This document shows, piece after piece, positions 7,845 through 16,798 of a stretch of 37,912 bases of DNA. Numbering within the stretch: position 1 is the first letter of the stretch; each line of letters opens with the position of its first letter. The translations under genes and the position numbers were made by a program. The stretch comes from Candidatus Eiseniibacteriota bacterium (GTDB lineage: Bacteria; Arandabacterota; Arandabacteria; JAGLYR01), in assembly GCA_023132135.1 (NCBI GenBank), contig JAGLYR010000105.1, positions 1-37,912 of the forward strand, given 5' to 3'. The notes below the pieces were generated by a model, which saw only the letters and a program-made list of their open reading frames with translations, had not been told where the DNA came from and ran no database searches.

Positions 7845-9364
7845 GCCGTGTGACCGCGTCATCCGGGAGCACCCTGCGCAACGTCGGGACCGCCATGTCG
7901 TGGAGTGTGCTCTCGCGCGTCATCCGGCAGATATTCGGGATGGCATCATCGATCATCATCGTTCGTTCGCTGGGCAAGATGGACTACGGCATCTACGCAT
8001 TGCTGATGTCGGTGTTGACTTTCGGTGTGGCCATCGGCCGGGGGGGGCTTACCCAAGCGATGCTCCGGTATGTTCCAGAGCTCAAGATGAAGGGAGCCGG
8101 GGCCGGGATGCGCCTCCTTCTGCGCACGGTCATCCAGTTCCAGCTGGGGCTCACCGTTGTCATCGTGGTGGTGGGATGGCTGCTCCGGAATCAGGTCGCA
8201 CAGCTCTTCGATCAGCCGGCGCTGGCGGGTCTCCTGGCGCTGGGGTTGGGCCTGGCTATTTTCGAGGTGTACCACGATACGATCAACGAGTCGGCGATCG
8301 CTCTCTACGAGACCAAGACGGTTGCGGTGGCGGCGGTGCTGGGGTCCATCGTAACCTTGGCTGGCGTGATCCTGTTCGTGAAGATGGGTTGGGGCATCGC
8401 GGGAGTGCTGGTTGCCGCGGGTGTGGGGCATCTCGCGGTAATACTCGTTCTCGCACGCAAGGTCCTGCAGTGCATGCGGGCTGGCCGGAGCGACACTGGC
8501 GAGTCGATCAGCCGCAAGAGGTTGTTCAACTACGCATTCCCGTTCCTCGCCATCAACGTGATGGTCCTGATCACGTGGCGCCAGAGCGAGACTGTTTTCC
8601 TGTCGTACTACTGGACACCCGTTGAAGCCGGTCTCTTCGACTTGGCGTACCGGGTGCCCCAACGAATGCTGGAGTTTATTCCGGGGGCCGTGTATCCGCT
8701 GGTGATGGCGGGTTTCTCGGAAGCCATCACCAAGAATCTGGACAGCATGCGGCGCGGCATCGTGATGTACTACCGCCTGCTGTTCCTTATGGTGGCGCCC
8801 ATTTCGGTGTTCGGGATGCTCTATGCCGACCGGTTCATCGAGGTGATGTATGGCGCCGAGATGGCAGCGGCCGGTCCCGTGTGCCAGATCTTCTTCCTAG
8901 TCTTCATGGCGTCGTTCTTTGGAACGCCCCTGAGTATGGCAATCTACGCGGTGGAAAAGACGTGGGTCAACATGATCTTCTACCTGGTTTCGACCGTGGT
9001 CATCGTTGGCCTCGACCTGCTTCTTATTCCGCCCTACGGACTGTGGGGAGCCATCATTCCCGTAGCCGTGATCACGGTTGCCTCGCCCTTTGCCCGATAC
9101 CTGCTGGCGCGGCACTTCGTGGGCAGTATCCGGATCCCGTGGCGTTTCATCCTGCGGATGTATCTGGCTTCGGCTCCGCTGGGGTTGTTTTTCCCTTTCA
9201 GGGAACGGATCGATTCGCCGGCCGCGTTGGTGGCTTTCTGCGCCATCGCGGGCGTGCTTACGGTGGCCGCGATTCGCCTCTGCCGGGTCTTCGGCGCCGA
9301 GGAGAGGGAACTGCTGGAGAAATCCAACTTTCCGATGAGAAGAGTGATTCTGAGGCTGTGGTAG
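7841..9364 (+). CDS. Wzx-type polysaccharide flippase
   Basis: Polytopic membrane protein of 507 residues of the MATE/MOP superfamily (Polysacc_synt/RfbX type). It has about 12-14 hydrophobic helices and the N-terminal pattern VLSRVIRQIFGMASSIIIV followed by a GKMDYGIYALLMSVLTFG segment typical of O-antigen flippases. I start at ATG 7841, which overlaps the preceding stop by 4 nt (ATGA). It should move undecaprenyl-diphosphate-linked repeat units to the periplasmic face for the Wzy-like polymerase encoded at 12625. It is the last member of the tightly coupled block that begins at 3905. Confidence 0.9.
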   Translation: MSRVTASSGSTLRNVGTAMSWSVLSRVIRQIFGMASSIIIVRSLGKMDYGIYALLMSVLTFGVAIGRGGLTQAMLRYVPELKMKGAGAGMRLLLRTVIQFQLGLTVVIVVVGWLLRNQVAQLFDQPALAGLLALGLGLAIFEVYHDTINESAIALYETKTVAVAAVLGSIVTLAGVILFVKMGWGIAGVLVAAGVGHLAVILVLARKVLQCMRAGRSDTGESISRKRLFNYAFPFLAINVMVLITWRQSETVFLSYYWTPVEAGLFDLAYRVPQRMLEFIPGAVYPLVMAGFSEAITKNLDSMRRGIVMYYRLLFLMVAPISVFGMLYADRFIEVMYGAEMAAAGPVCQIFFLVFMASFFGTPLSMAIYAVEKTWVNMIFYLVSTVVIVGLDLLLIPPYGLWGAIIPVAVITVASPFARYLLARHFVGSIRIPWRFILRMYLASAPLGLFFPFRERIDSPAALVAFCAIAGVLTVAAIRLCRVFGAEERELLEKSNFPMRRVILRLW

Positions 9365-9386
9365 TCTGGACAACCGGGGAGGCTGA

Positions 9387-10388
9387 ATGAGCGACAGTTC
9401 GACTAAACCTCTTGTTTTGGTAACTGGCGGAGCGGGGTACATTGGCTCCCACGTGACACGGATGCTTCTCGAAAGTGGATATCGCGTGCGGGTGATGGAC
9501 AAGCTGATGTTCGGAGATCTGGGTCTCTCGAATTCCAGCAGCCACCCCCGCTTCGAATTCCAGAGGGGCGACATCCTGCATGTTGAGGAGGTTGTGCGGG
9601 CGCTGGACGGAATCGAGGCGGTAATTCACCTGGCCGGGTTGGTCGGGGACCCCGCCTGTGCGCACGACCGCGACGCAACGGTGGCCATCAACTACGAGGC
9701 CACGAAGGTGATGGTGGAGATCGCCAAGTACAAAGGCGTGAAACGCTTCGTTTTCGCTTCGACGTGTAGTGTGTACGGCGCGGCGGAAGACTATATCCTG
9801 AACGAGGGATCAGCCGTGAGCCCCGTTTCCCTCTACGCAGAAACCAACCTCAGGTCGGAGCAGGTAATCCTGAGGGGTTTCGAGGGGACCGGCATAGTGA
9901 GGGGCATCGTCCGTTTTGCCACCGTGTACGGCGCATCCGAGCGAATGCGGTTTGATCTGGTTATCAATATCCTGACGGCGAAAGCGGTGACGGAGAAGCG
10001 GATTGAGATTTTCGGCGGCGCGCAGTGGCGTCCCAACGTTCACGTGCAGGACGCAGCCCGAGGTCTGATCTGCCTCCTGGAAAGCGCCTCGGACGCAATG
10101 GACGGCGAGATTTTCAACATCGGCTCGAACGAGCAGAATCATCGCATCTCGGAATTGGGAGAGATCGTGGGAGCCGTGATTCCGGGAACAGAGATCGTGC
10201 ACCGCTCGGAGCAGCCGGATCTCCGCTCGTACCACGTCTCTTTCGACAAGATCGCGCATGTTCTCGGGTATTCGACCCGGTTCAGGATCGAGGACGGAAT
10301 TCGGGAAATCCAGGAGATCCTGGCCAGCGGACGTGTGGGAGACTACACAGAAGACACCTACTACAATGTGAAATACTCTGAGGTCTAG
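9387..10388 (+). CDS. NAD-dependent epimerase/dehydratase (extended SDR)
   Basis: Nucleotide-sugar-modifying SDR of 333 residues. The Rossmann motif GGAGYIGSH is at residues 14-22, HLAGLVGDP lies near 82, and FASTCSVYG carries the catalytic Ser/Thr region. The catalytic Tyr is Tyr150 in SLYAETN, but the lysine expected four residues later (YxxxK) is Asn154 (codon AAC). The family relies on that Lys to lower the Tyr pKa and hold the nicotinamide ribose, so activity may be altered or supplied in another way. Substrate is unknown; it probably makes an NDP-sugar for the next genes. It lies 22 nt after the flippase and 15 nt before the DegT gene. Confidence 0.85.
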   Translation: MSDSSTKPLVLVTGGAGYIGSHVTRMLLESGYRVRVMDKLMFGDLGLSNSSSHPRFEFQRGDILHVEEVVRALDGIEAVIHLAGLVGDPACAHDRDATVAINYEATKVMVEIAKYKGVKRFVFASTCSVYGAAEDYILNEGSAVSPVSLYAETNLRSEQVILRGFEGTGIVRGIVRFATVYGASERMRFDLVINILTAKAVTEKRIEIFGGAQWRPNVHVQDAARGLICLLESASDAMDGEIFNIGSNEQNHRISELGEIVGAVIPGTEIVHRSEQPDLRSYHVSFDKIAHVLGYSTRFRIEDGIREIQEILASGRVGDYTEDTYYNVKYSEV

Positions 10389-10403
10389 AAAACGGAGGGT
10401 TTC

Positions 10404-11612
10404 GTGACAGAACAGACCGGACCTGCAGCTGTGAAAGGTGGACGACCGGTACGGGAGGAGTTCCTTCCCGTTGCCAGGGCATGGTTGGGCGAGGAGGAAA
10501 TCAGGGAGATGGTGGATACCCTGACGTCGGACTGGATCACGACGGGGCCCAAGACCCGGCGGTTCGAAGAAAAGGCCGCGGAGTATCTGGGAGTCACTCA
10601 TACCCTGGCGCTCAACTCCTGTACGGCTGCCCTGCATCTCTCGCTGGCGGCGGCGGACATTGGTGAGGGAGACGAGGTCATTACCTCGCCGCTTACATTC
10701 TGTGCCACGGCCAACGTCGTGCTCCACCAGCGAGCCAGAGTCGTGTTCGTAGATGTGGAGAGGGACACATTCAACCTGGACCCGGAGGCTCTGCGATCCG
10801 CTATCACGGAGAAGACGAAAGCGGTAATTCCCGTGCACTACGCCGGTCAACCGTGCGAGATGGACGAGATTCTGAGTGTGGCCCGGGAGCACGGTCTCCG
10901 TGTGTTCGAAGACGCGGCTCATGCCATCGGCGCGACGTACAGGGGACGCCGGGCCGGCACGATGGGCGACACGGGATGTTATTCCTTCTACGCGATCAAG
11001 AACATGACCACGGGAGAAGGGGGCCTTCTGGCCACCAACGACGATGAGATCGCGGAGCGAGCCCGAATCCTGAGCCTTCACGGAATCAGCAAGGACGCCT
11101 GGAAACGCTACAGCAGCCAAGGTTCATGGTTCTATGAGGTGACACTCCCGGGTTTCAAGTACAACATGAGCGACCTGCAGGCTTCCCTTGGGCTCCACCA
11201 GCTGGCGAAGCTGGACGGTTTCATTGAAAGGCGCGAACAGCTTGCGCGGCGGTACGACCGCGCTTTCGAAGAGATGGAGGAGATCGAAATTCAGAGAGTA
11301 CGCCCCGAGCGTCGGCACGCTCGTCATCTGTATCCGGTTCTGATTGATCTGGAGAGACTCTCCATCGATCGGGCCCAGTTCATTGAAGCTCTTCGGGCCG
11401 AGAATATTGGGAGCACGGTCAACTTCATTCCTGTCCATCTGCATCCCTACTACCGTCGGACGTTCGGCTACCAGGAGGGCGACTATCCGGTTGCGGAGGA
11501 GATTTACCGCAGGGAAATCTCGCTGCCGCTGTTCCCGCGGATGAAGGACTCCGACGTGGATTCCGTTGTCTCCGCGGTTCGCAAGATCATAGCCCGCTAC
11601 AATTCGTCGTAG
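10404..11612 (+). CDS. DegT/DnrJ/EryC1/StrS sugar aminotransferase (first)
   Basis: PLP-dependent NDP-keto-sugar aminotransferase of 402 residues. It starts at GTG 10404 with GGAGGG 4 nt upstream. The family's Asp/His pattern (EDAAHAIGATYRG) precedes the PLP-lysine segment SFYAIKNMTTGEGG, with Lys199. The N-terminus (VKGGRPVREEFLPVARAW) and the length match ArnB/PglE/PseC-like members. It follows an SDR and precedes a GNAT acyltransferase, so SDR, amination and N-acylation would make one N-acylated amino sugar. The exact product cannot be fixed without structural comparison. Confidence 0.9.
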   Translation: MTEQTGPAAVKGGRPVREEFLPVARAWLGEEEIREMVDTLTSDWITTGPKTRRFEEKAAEYLGVTHTLALNSCTAALHLSLAAADIGEGDEVITSPLTFCATANVVLHQRARVVFVDVERDTFNLDPEALRSAITEKTKAVIPVHYAGQPCEMDEILSVAREHGLRVFEDAAHAIGATYRGRRAGTMGDTGCYSFYAIKNMTTGEGGLLATNDDEIAERARILSLHGISKDAWKRYSSQGSWFYEVTLPGFKYNMSDLQASLGLHQLAKLDGFIERREQLARRYDRAFEEMEEIEIQRVRPERRHARHLYPVLIDLERLSIDRAQFIEALRAENIGSTVNFIPVHLHPYYRRTFGYQEGDYPVAEEIYRREISLPLFPRMKDSDVDSVVSAVRKIIARYNSS

Positions 11613-11631
11613 CGGCGCAGTCAGTTGAACG

Positions 11632-12624
11632 GTGGGGGGGTACTTGGAGAACCGGATCACAGTAAGGCAATTGACCAAGGGCGAACTGGACGAGATCGCG
11701 CTCTTTCTGGAACGCTGCCCGCACCTCCCGTACACCTGCTACCCGGAGGTTACGCCTTCGTCCAGCGCCAGGCTCGTTCTCAGTGAGATCAGAGGGCTGC
11801 TGGAGGCCGGGGGATTCTGCCTGGCAGGGATGAGGGGCGGCGGACCCGTTGGGTTGGTGACGGGGCAGGAGTTGGGTTGGGATTCGGAACAGCTGGGTGT
11901 GGCTGCGGGTCGCCTCACTCACCTGCTGGTCTGGGACCCCGAGGTATCGCGGCGCTCTCTGGTCCGGGAAGCCGTGGATGAGTGCCGGAGGAGGGGCATT
12001 CTTCATCTCAGCTGCCGGGTTCCCTCTCCGGATATTCCGAGCGTTCACGCTTTGCAGGCTGAGAGGTTCCGAGTGGTGGAAGCGCTTCTCACGTTCGGCT
12101 TTCGCCACGGGCGTGATCAGGTTCGGATGGAGCGTTCGGGGGCTCTGGTGGCGCCTTGCGACGGATCGGAGGAGGAAATCCGCTGGGTGGCGGGTCTTGC
12201 GGCCGTGGCTTTTGATCAGGATCGGTTCCATGTAGATCCCCGCGTGCCGCGCGAGCGGGCCGACGAACTCCACCGGGCCTGGATCGAAAACTCATGCCGG
12301 GGATTTGCGGATGTGGTATTCGTGGCCAGGGACGCTGCCGGCGGAGCGCGTCTCGGATTCCTGTCGTGCAAGAAGCAGGAAGCGGCATCCAATTCGCTGC
12401 CGCTGAGTTTCGCCAATATCGTCCTCGGGGCAGTGGCTCCGGAGGCCCGGGGCCGCGGGGTGTACACGGATTTGAACCTTGAAGCGATGGACTGGTCGCA
12501 AGCGCGTGTCGATGTTCTGGAAGTCGGAACGCAATACACCAACGTCCAGGCGGCTCGCCTGTACATGCGGACGGGATTCCAGTACGTGCGGGCCGATGTT
12601 TCCTTGCGACTCTGGATGGAATAG
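11632..12624 (+). CDS. GNAT N-acyltransferase, WecD/FdtC-like
   Basis: Acyltransferase of about 330 residues. The C-terminal half carries the acetyl-CoA pyrophosphate loop APEARGRGVYTDLN (near residues 267-280) and the GNAT C-terminal pattern TNVQAARLYMRTGFQYV. The N-terminal half looks like a degenerate GNAT copy, as in WecD. GTG 11632 gives the longest plausible form. TTG 11644 is an alternative: a G-rich stretch lies just before it and MENRITVRQL is a natural N-terminus. It directly follows the first DegT aminotransferase and ends with TAG immediately followed by the ATG of the polymerase gene. Its probable role is N-acylation of the sugar made by the two preceding enzymes. Confidence 0.82.
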   Translation: MGGYLENRITVRQLTKGELDEIALFLERCPHLPYTCYPEVTPSSSARLVLSEIRGLLEAGGFCLAGMRGGGPVGLVTGQELGWDSEQLGVAAGRLTHLLVWDPEVSRRSLVREAVDECRRRGILHLSCRVPSPDIPSVHALQAERFRVVEALLTFGFRHGRDQVRMERSGALVAPCDGSEEEIRWVAGLAAVAFDQDRFHVDPRVPRERADELHRAWIENSCRGFADVVFVARDAAGGARLGFLSCKKQEAASNSLPLSFANIVLGAVAPEARGRGVYTDLNLEAMDWSQARVDVLEVGTQYTNVQAARLYMRTGFQYVRADVSLRLWME

Positions 12625-14148
12625 ATGTGGAAAAAGCCGGTGATGACGACGGAGAGGGTGAGGACGCGCCCGGCGGAACCGGGGGCGCAATGGCTGCGGC
12701 CTGCGTTGCTGCTTGTGATCATTGCAGGACTCGGCGTTGTCATGGCCGTCGTAGTGGACTCCCCTAACAAGCGTCTCATCGAAGCGGTGGGCGGGGGGCT
12801 TTTCCTGATGGTGGCCCTCATGGTCCACATCTCTTTCTCGCTGGGGGTGCTCCTGGCTATGTTGCCTTTTCCGGCCGGGACGTACTATGGGACCAGCAAC
12901 GAGATTCTGATCCTGGTTCTTCTCACCGTCTACGCGGTGAAGCAGATGGTCCGCAGGGAACCGGTCTTTCGGGCGACGCCTATCGATTTGCCGGTGGCGC
13001 TGCTGGTGGTGGCAACCCTGCTCTCCCTCTTTCATGAGGACAGTACCTTCGACCAGACCGTGCCGGAGGTCCGGGCGTTCTTCTCGGCAATTGCTCTGTA
13101 CTACATGATTGTCGCCGGGTGTTCGGAGTCGCGCCATGTGAAGCGACTGATGACCGGCTACTTGATCGCTATGACCGCAGCCAGTCTCGTGGCCGTGCTC
13201 CAGATGTTCTTGCCGGGAACAACCCTTATCCCCAAGTTTATCTACGTGAAGGAGGAAGAGGAGTTCATTCACTACGTCCGGGCAGCAGGAACGTTTGAAA
13301 ATTTCAGCGTGTTCGGGCAGTATATGGCGCTGAACATGATCCTGACGAGCTACCTGTTCATCCGCTCGCGATCGATCCATGGCAAGGTCCTCTATGTGGG
13401 GCTTCTCGCACTGGCCTGCGGGACGTTCCTGTCTTCGGCGATGCGGGGGGCGCTGTTCACCATGGCCGCGGGCCTGATCTATCTGGCGGTTATGGGCAGG
13501 CACCAGGTGAAGCTGCGCGAATGGGCGACGATGCTGGTGATGATTGTGGTTCTGCTGGTGTTCCTGACAGGTGTGATGCTGGCGTATCTCGGGACGGGGT
13601 ATCTCTTTGAGAGGTTTCGGGGCTTCAGTTTGGAATACGGATCGCCGACTAGTCGAAAGGATATGAACCTCTACTTCCTGAGAGAAGCGCTTGACTATCC
13701 CTTCGTGGGACACGGCCCTCACATTAATGTGGAGGTAGGCATCGGGGGCGCCCGCTCGGTGAACCCGCACTGCCAGTACATCCGGTATTTCTATACTATT
13801 GGTCTCATCGGGCTGGCGGGGTTCGTCTGGGCGATGGTGAATCTGTTTCGGTACAGCCTGCGGGCCGTCCGCTCGCGCGCTGGACCGGATCCGTGGAGCC
13901 AGGCAATGGTCGTTGTGTTTCATACGATGTTCGTGGTGTTCGCTCTGCATGAGCTGGTGGACGACTACATGCAGGTCCGCTTGTACCAACACATCGTGTG
14001 GAGTATATTCGGCATTCTGGTTGTCCTGAGCCGGTTGGTGCTGGAGGATGAGAGCAGCCCGAGTGGCGCGCAGGGAGTCTCGCTTTTGCGCGAGGGCGCC
14101 GCGCCGGGCATCGTGAAAGGGTTTCCGCCAACGCGCAGGAGGGTGTAG
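12625..14148 (+). CDS. O-antigen polymerase/ligase family membrane protein (Wzy-like)
   Basis: Polytopic membrane protein of 507 residues with about 11-12 hydrophobic segments. A large loop after residue 330 contains the Wzy_C-type features SRKDMNLYFLREALDYPFVG, HGPHIN and NPHCQYIRYFYTIGLIG, as in O-antigen ligase/polymerase proteins. ATG 12625 begins directly after the GNAT stop; a second ATG at 12643 is a possible shorter start. In a Wzx/Wzy pathway this protein polymerises lipid-linked repeat units in the periplasm, with chain length set by the Wzz-like protein. I checked it as a possible exosortase because of its many helices and found no exosortase-type Cys/Arg/His arrangement. Its stop overlaps the next start (TAGTG). 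Confidence 0.85.
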   Translation: MWKKPVMTTERVRTRPAEPGAQWLRPALLLVIIAGLGVVMAVVVDSPNKRLIEAVGGGLFLMVALMVHISFSLGVLLAMLPFPAGTYYGTSNEILILVLLTVYAVKQMVRREPVFRATPIDLPVALLVVATLLSLFHEDSTFDQTVPEVRAFFSAIALYYMIVAGCSESRHVKRLMTGYLIAMTAASLVAVLQMFLPGTTLIPKFIYVKEEEEFIHYVRAAGTFENFSVFGQYMALNMILTSYLFIRSRSIHGKVLYVGLLALACGTFLSSAMRGALFTMAAGLIYLAVMGRHQVKLREWATMLVMIVVLLVFLTGVMLAYLGTGYLFERFRGFSLEYGSPTSRKDMNLYFLREALDYPFVGHGPHINVEVGIGGARSVNPHCQYIRYFYTIGLIGLAGFVWAMVNLFRYSLRAVRSRAGPDPWSQAMVVVFHTMFVVFALHELVDDYMQVRLYQHIVWSIFGILVVLSRLVLEDESSPSGAQGVSLLREGAAPGIVKGFPPTRRRV

Positions 14149-15248
14149 TGCAGGTTCCATTTCTGGATTTGAAAAGCCAGTACCACCAGATCAAGCCTGA
14201 AATCGATCAGGCCATATCCGAAGTCATCGAGAGCGCGCGCTTCGTGGGAGGGGAACGGGTGGAGCGATTCGAGCAGGTCTTTGCCCGGTTCTGCGGTTCG
14301 AGCTACGCCCTGGGAATGAACTCGGGCACGGCAGCCCTCCAGCTGGCGCTCCTCGCTCTGGGATTGAAACCGGGCCAGGAAGTGATCTTGCCGGCCAACA
14401 CCTTCATGGCAACGGCTGAGGCGGTTACCCATGCGGGGGGCAACATCGCCCTGGTCGACGCCGATCCCAAGACCTACACCATGGACGTCTCCCGGATCGA
14501 GGAGGCTATCAACAAGAACACATGGGGCATTATGCCTGTGCACCTCTATGGTCATCCCGCGGATATGGATCCCATTCTGAAGATCGCGAGAAAACATGGG
14601 ATCCGAGTGGTGGAAGACTGTGCGCAGAGCCATGGCGCCCGGTACAAGGGTCGCCGCGTTGGCCAGTTCGGGGACGCTGCTGGTTTCAGTTTCTATCCGG
14701 GGAAAAACCTCGGAGCCTACGGCGACGGTGGTCTTGTCACAACGGACGACCAAGAGGCGCTCGGCCAAATGAAGCTCCTCTTCAACCATGGGCGGAACGA
14801 GAAGGGCGAGCATGAGATCGAAGGGTTCAACGAACGCCTGGATACCCTGCAGGCGGCCATTCTCGAGGTCAAGCTACGGCACCTGGACGACTGGAACGCC
14901 GCGCGCCGGGCACACGCAGATCACTACCGCGAGCGACTCTCGGGAGCGCACCTTGTGCTCCCTCAGGTGGATGACGATGTCGAGCATGTATATCATCTGT
15001 TCGTTGTGCGGCTTGAGAATCGGGACGAGGTGGTGGCGCGGCTCAAGGAGAAGGGCATCGGTGTGGGCATTCACTACGACAGGGCTGTTCACACGCACAA
15101 GGCCTACGAGTATCTGGGTGTTTCTGAAGGCACGCATCCCGTGAGCGAAGCGTGTGCACGCGAGGTGGTGTCCCTGCCGATGTACGCCGAACTAGGCGAC
15201 AAACAGGTCGATGCGGTCTGCGATGCACTGATCGAGGTCCTGGGTTGA
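14148..15248 (+). CDS. DegT/DnrJ/EryC1/StrS sugar aminotransferase (second)
   Basis: PLP-dependent sugar aminotransferase of 366 residues, starting at GTG 14148 in the TAGTG overlap. The opening VPFLDLKSQYHQIKPEI is typical of the WbpE/WlbC/FdtB/QdtB branch. The PLP lysine is Lys186 in SFYPGKNLGAYGDGG, preceded by EDCAQSHGARYKG. Together with the Gfo/Idh/MocA dehydrogenase (16799) and the beta-helix acyltransferase (17869) it makes the oxidation, transamination and N-acetylation set known from WbpB-WbpE-WbpD or WlbA-WlbC-WlbB. A UDP-2,3-diacetamido sugar is therefore a reasonable product guess. It belongs to a different subgroup from the first DegT enzyme, so two different amino sugars are probable. 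Confidence 0.9.
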   Translation: MQVPFLDLKSQYHQIKPEIDQAISEVIESARFVGGERVERFEQVFARFCGSSYALGMNSGTAALQLALLALGLKPGQEVILPANTFMATAEAVTHAGGNIALVDADPKTYTMDVSRIEEAINKNTWGIMPVHLYGHPADMDPILKIARKHGIRVVEDCAQSHGARYKGRRVGQFGDAAGFSFYPGKNLGAYGDGGLVTTDDQEALGQMKLLFNHGRNEKGEHEIEGFNERLDTLQAAILEVKLRHLDDWNAARRAHADHYRERLSGAHLVLPQVDDDVEHVYHLFVVRLENRDEVVARLKEKGIGVGIHYDRAVHTHKAYEYLGVSEGTHPVSEACAREVVSLPMYAELGDKQVDAVCDALIEVLG

Positions 15249-15259
15249 GAGAACGATCA

Positions 15260-16798
15260 ATGGCGACAACGAGGAAATCGGGGAAAGCCAGCGCGGGCGG
15301 CGGCACTGGTACGCGGGTAACGGCCGGGAAAGACCCGGCCCGCAAGCGGAGCCAGTTCCCATTTCTCGAAGTACTGGTGGCCGGGGATTTCATAGCGGTC
15401 TTCGCGTCCTTGCTGCTGGCCTACTGGATTCGGCTTGGCTCAGGATGGTACGGCGCGTGGGCGCCGCTGGCCGGGTACCACTTCGCCATCGCTGCTGTGA
15501 TCTCGCTCATCTGGCTGGGACTGTTCCGGATGAACCGGCTGTATCATGAAGCGAGGCTCCGGACTATCCTGGATCAGTTTGCGGTGATTGTGAAGTCGGT
15601 TACTCTCGGCATCCTCCTGCTCCTTGCCGCGGCGTTCCTGACCAAGACGGGGTACTTCATCGAGCGACGGCTTGTTGTGCTTCTGGCATGGGTCAACACC
15701 GTGGTTCTGGTCAGCGCGTTTCGGGTCCTCGTGATTCGCCCTCTATACCTGAGGTTTCTCCGCTCGGTGCCGGCCCAGACACGCCTGCTGGTGGTGGGCG
15801 CGGGAGAGGCGGGCAGCAGATTTGCCAGGGAGATCGGACAACGGAGAGATTCCGGGATTGAGGTCATCGGTTTCCTGGATGACGATCCGCAGAAAATAGG
15901 AGCGGCGGTAGCCGGCTATCCGGTGCTGGACAGCATCATGGGTGTCAGACAGGTTGTCGAGAGCTATGGGGTGCATCAGATTTCCGTGGCGATTCCCTCA
16001 ATGGACCAGAATGCAACGCTTGAAATGATGTCGCGCTGCATGCGTGCAGGGGTTCCGGTGAAGCTGGTCGGCGATGCGTTCCACGCGCTCGCATCGGATA
16101 CCGTTGTCGAAATGGTGGATGGGATCCCGACGATCGCGCTTCGGGAGAGCTCCTTCCGGGGCTTTGGCCTGGTGCTCAAACGATGGATGGATGTCGTGGC
16201 CTGCGCAACGTTCCTGGTCATGTTCGCTCCTCTGTTGGGCCTTATCGCGATCCTGATCAAGACTCTCTCGCCGGGACCCGTTCTGTTCCGGCAGATCCGG
16301 GCGGGGAAGAACGGAGAGGACTTCGCTCTCTACAAGTTCCGCACCATGGTGGCAAACTCGGATGACAGTGTCCACCGCCGATACGCGGCGAAGCTCATCG
16401 GCGGCAAGGATATGAACATCAAGGACAAGGTGAGCGACAAGGAGGTCTTCAAACTGACCGACGACCCCCGGGTCACGCGGATCGGGAAAGTTCTCCGCAG
16501 GACATCCCTGGATGAGTTGCCGCAGCTCATCAACGTACTCAAGGGTGAAATGAGCCTTGTGGGGCCCAGACCACCTATTGCCTACGAGCTCGGCCACTAC
16601 AGGGGGTGGCACAAGAAGCGGCTGGAAGCCAAGCCGGGACTGACCGGCCTGTGGCAGGTGAGCGGCCGGTCCAGCGTTCCGTTCGACGAGATGGTGTTAC
16701 TGGACCTGTATTACATCGATCACTGGTCTTTGGCAATGGACTTGGAGATCCTCCTCAGGACGATCCCGGTCGTTGTACTGGGGAAGGGGGCATACTAG
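15260..16798 (+). CDS. Polyprenyl glycosylphosphotransferase (WbaP/EpsE-type)
   Basis: Initiating phosphoglycosyltransferase of 512 residues; I take ATG 15260 rather than upstream starts that overlap the DegT gene. A basic N-terminus is followed by four hydrophobic segments (about 40-170) and a Rossmann-like CoA-binding-type domain beginning LLVVGAGEAGSRFA. The C-terminal bacterial sugar transferase domain opens with a re-entrant helix (RWMDVVACATFLVMFAPLLG). It contains PVLFRQIRAGKNGEDF, YKFRTM, the catalytic DELPQLINVLKGEMSLVGPR and SGRSSVPFDEM. It transfers a sugar 1-phosphate to undecaprenyl phosphate at the inner face of the membrane and so starts each repeat unit. The first sugar (hexose or amino sugar) cannot be read off. 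Confidence 0.93.
   Translation: MATTRKSGKASAGGGTGTRVTAGKDPARKRSQFPFLEVLVAGDFIAVFASLLLAYWIRLGSGWYGAWAPLAGYHFAIAAVISLIWLGLFRMNRLYHEARLRTILDQFAVIVKSVTLGILLLLAAAFLTKTGYFIERRLVVLLAWVNTVVLVSAFRVLVIRPLYLRFLRSVPAQTRLLVVGAGEAGSRFAREIGQRRDSGIEVIGFLDDDPQKIGAAVAGYPVLDSIMGVRQVVESYGVHQISVAIPSMDQNATLEMMSRCMRAGVPVKLVGDAFHALASDTVVEMVDGIPTIALRESSFRGFGLVLKRWMDVVACATFLVMFAPLLGLIAILIKTLSPGPVLFRQIRAGKNGEDFALYKFRTMVANSDDSVHRRYAAKLIGGKDMNIKDKVSDKEVFKLTDDPRVTRIGKVLRRTSLDELPQLINVLKGEMSLVGPRPPIAYELGHYRGWHKKRLEAKPGLTGLWQVSGRSSVPFDEMVLLDLYYIDHWSLAMDLEILLRTIPVVVLGKGAY

Noticed and set aside
12625-14148. Possible exosortase, given the exosortase-like EPS front end
   Set aside because: The protein has O-antigen polymerase/ligase features (large late loop with HGPHIN and NPHCQYIRYF) and no Cys/Arg/His arrangement typical of exosortases.
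12292-14160. 622-codon open frame on the minus strand
   Set aside because: It lies antisense to the clear Wzy-like gene and part of the GNAT gene. Its translation is rich in His, Gln, Arg and Pro, typical of a reverse shadow in high-G+C coding DNA, with no domain.
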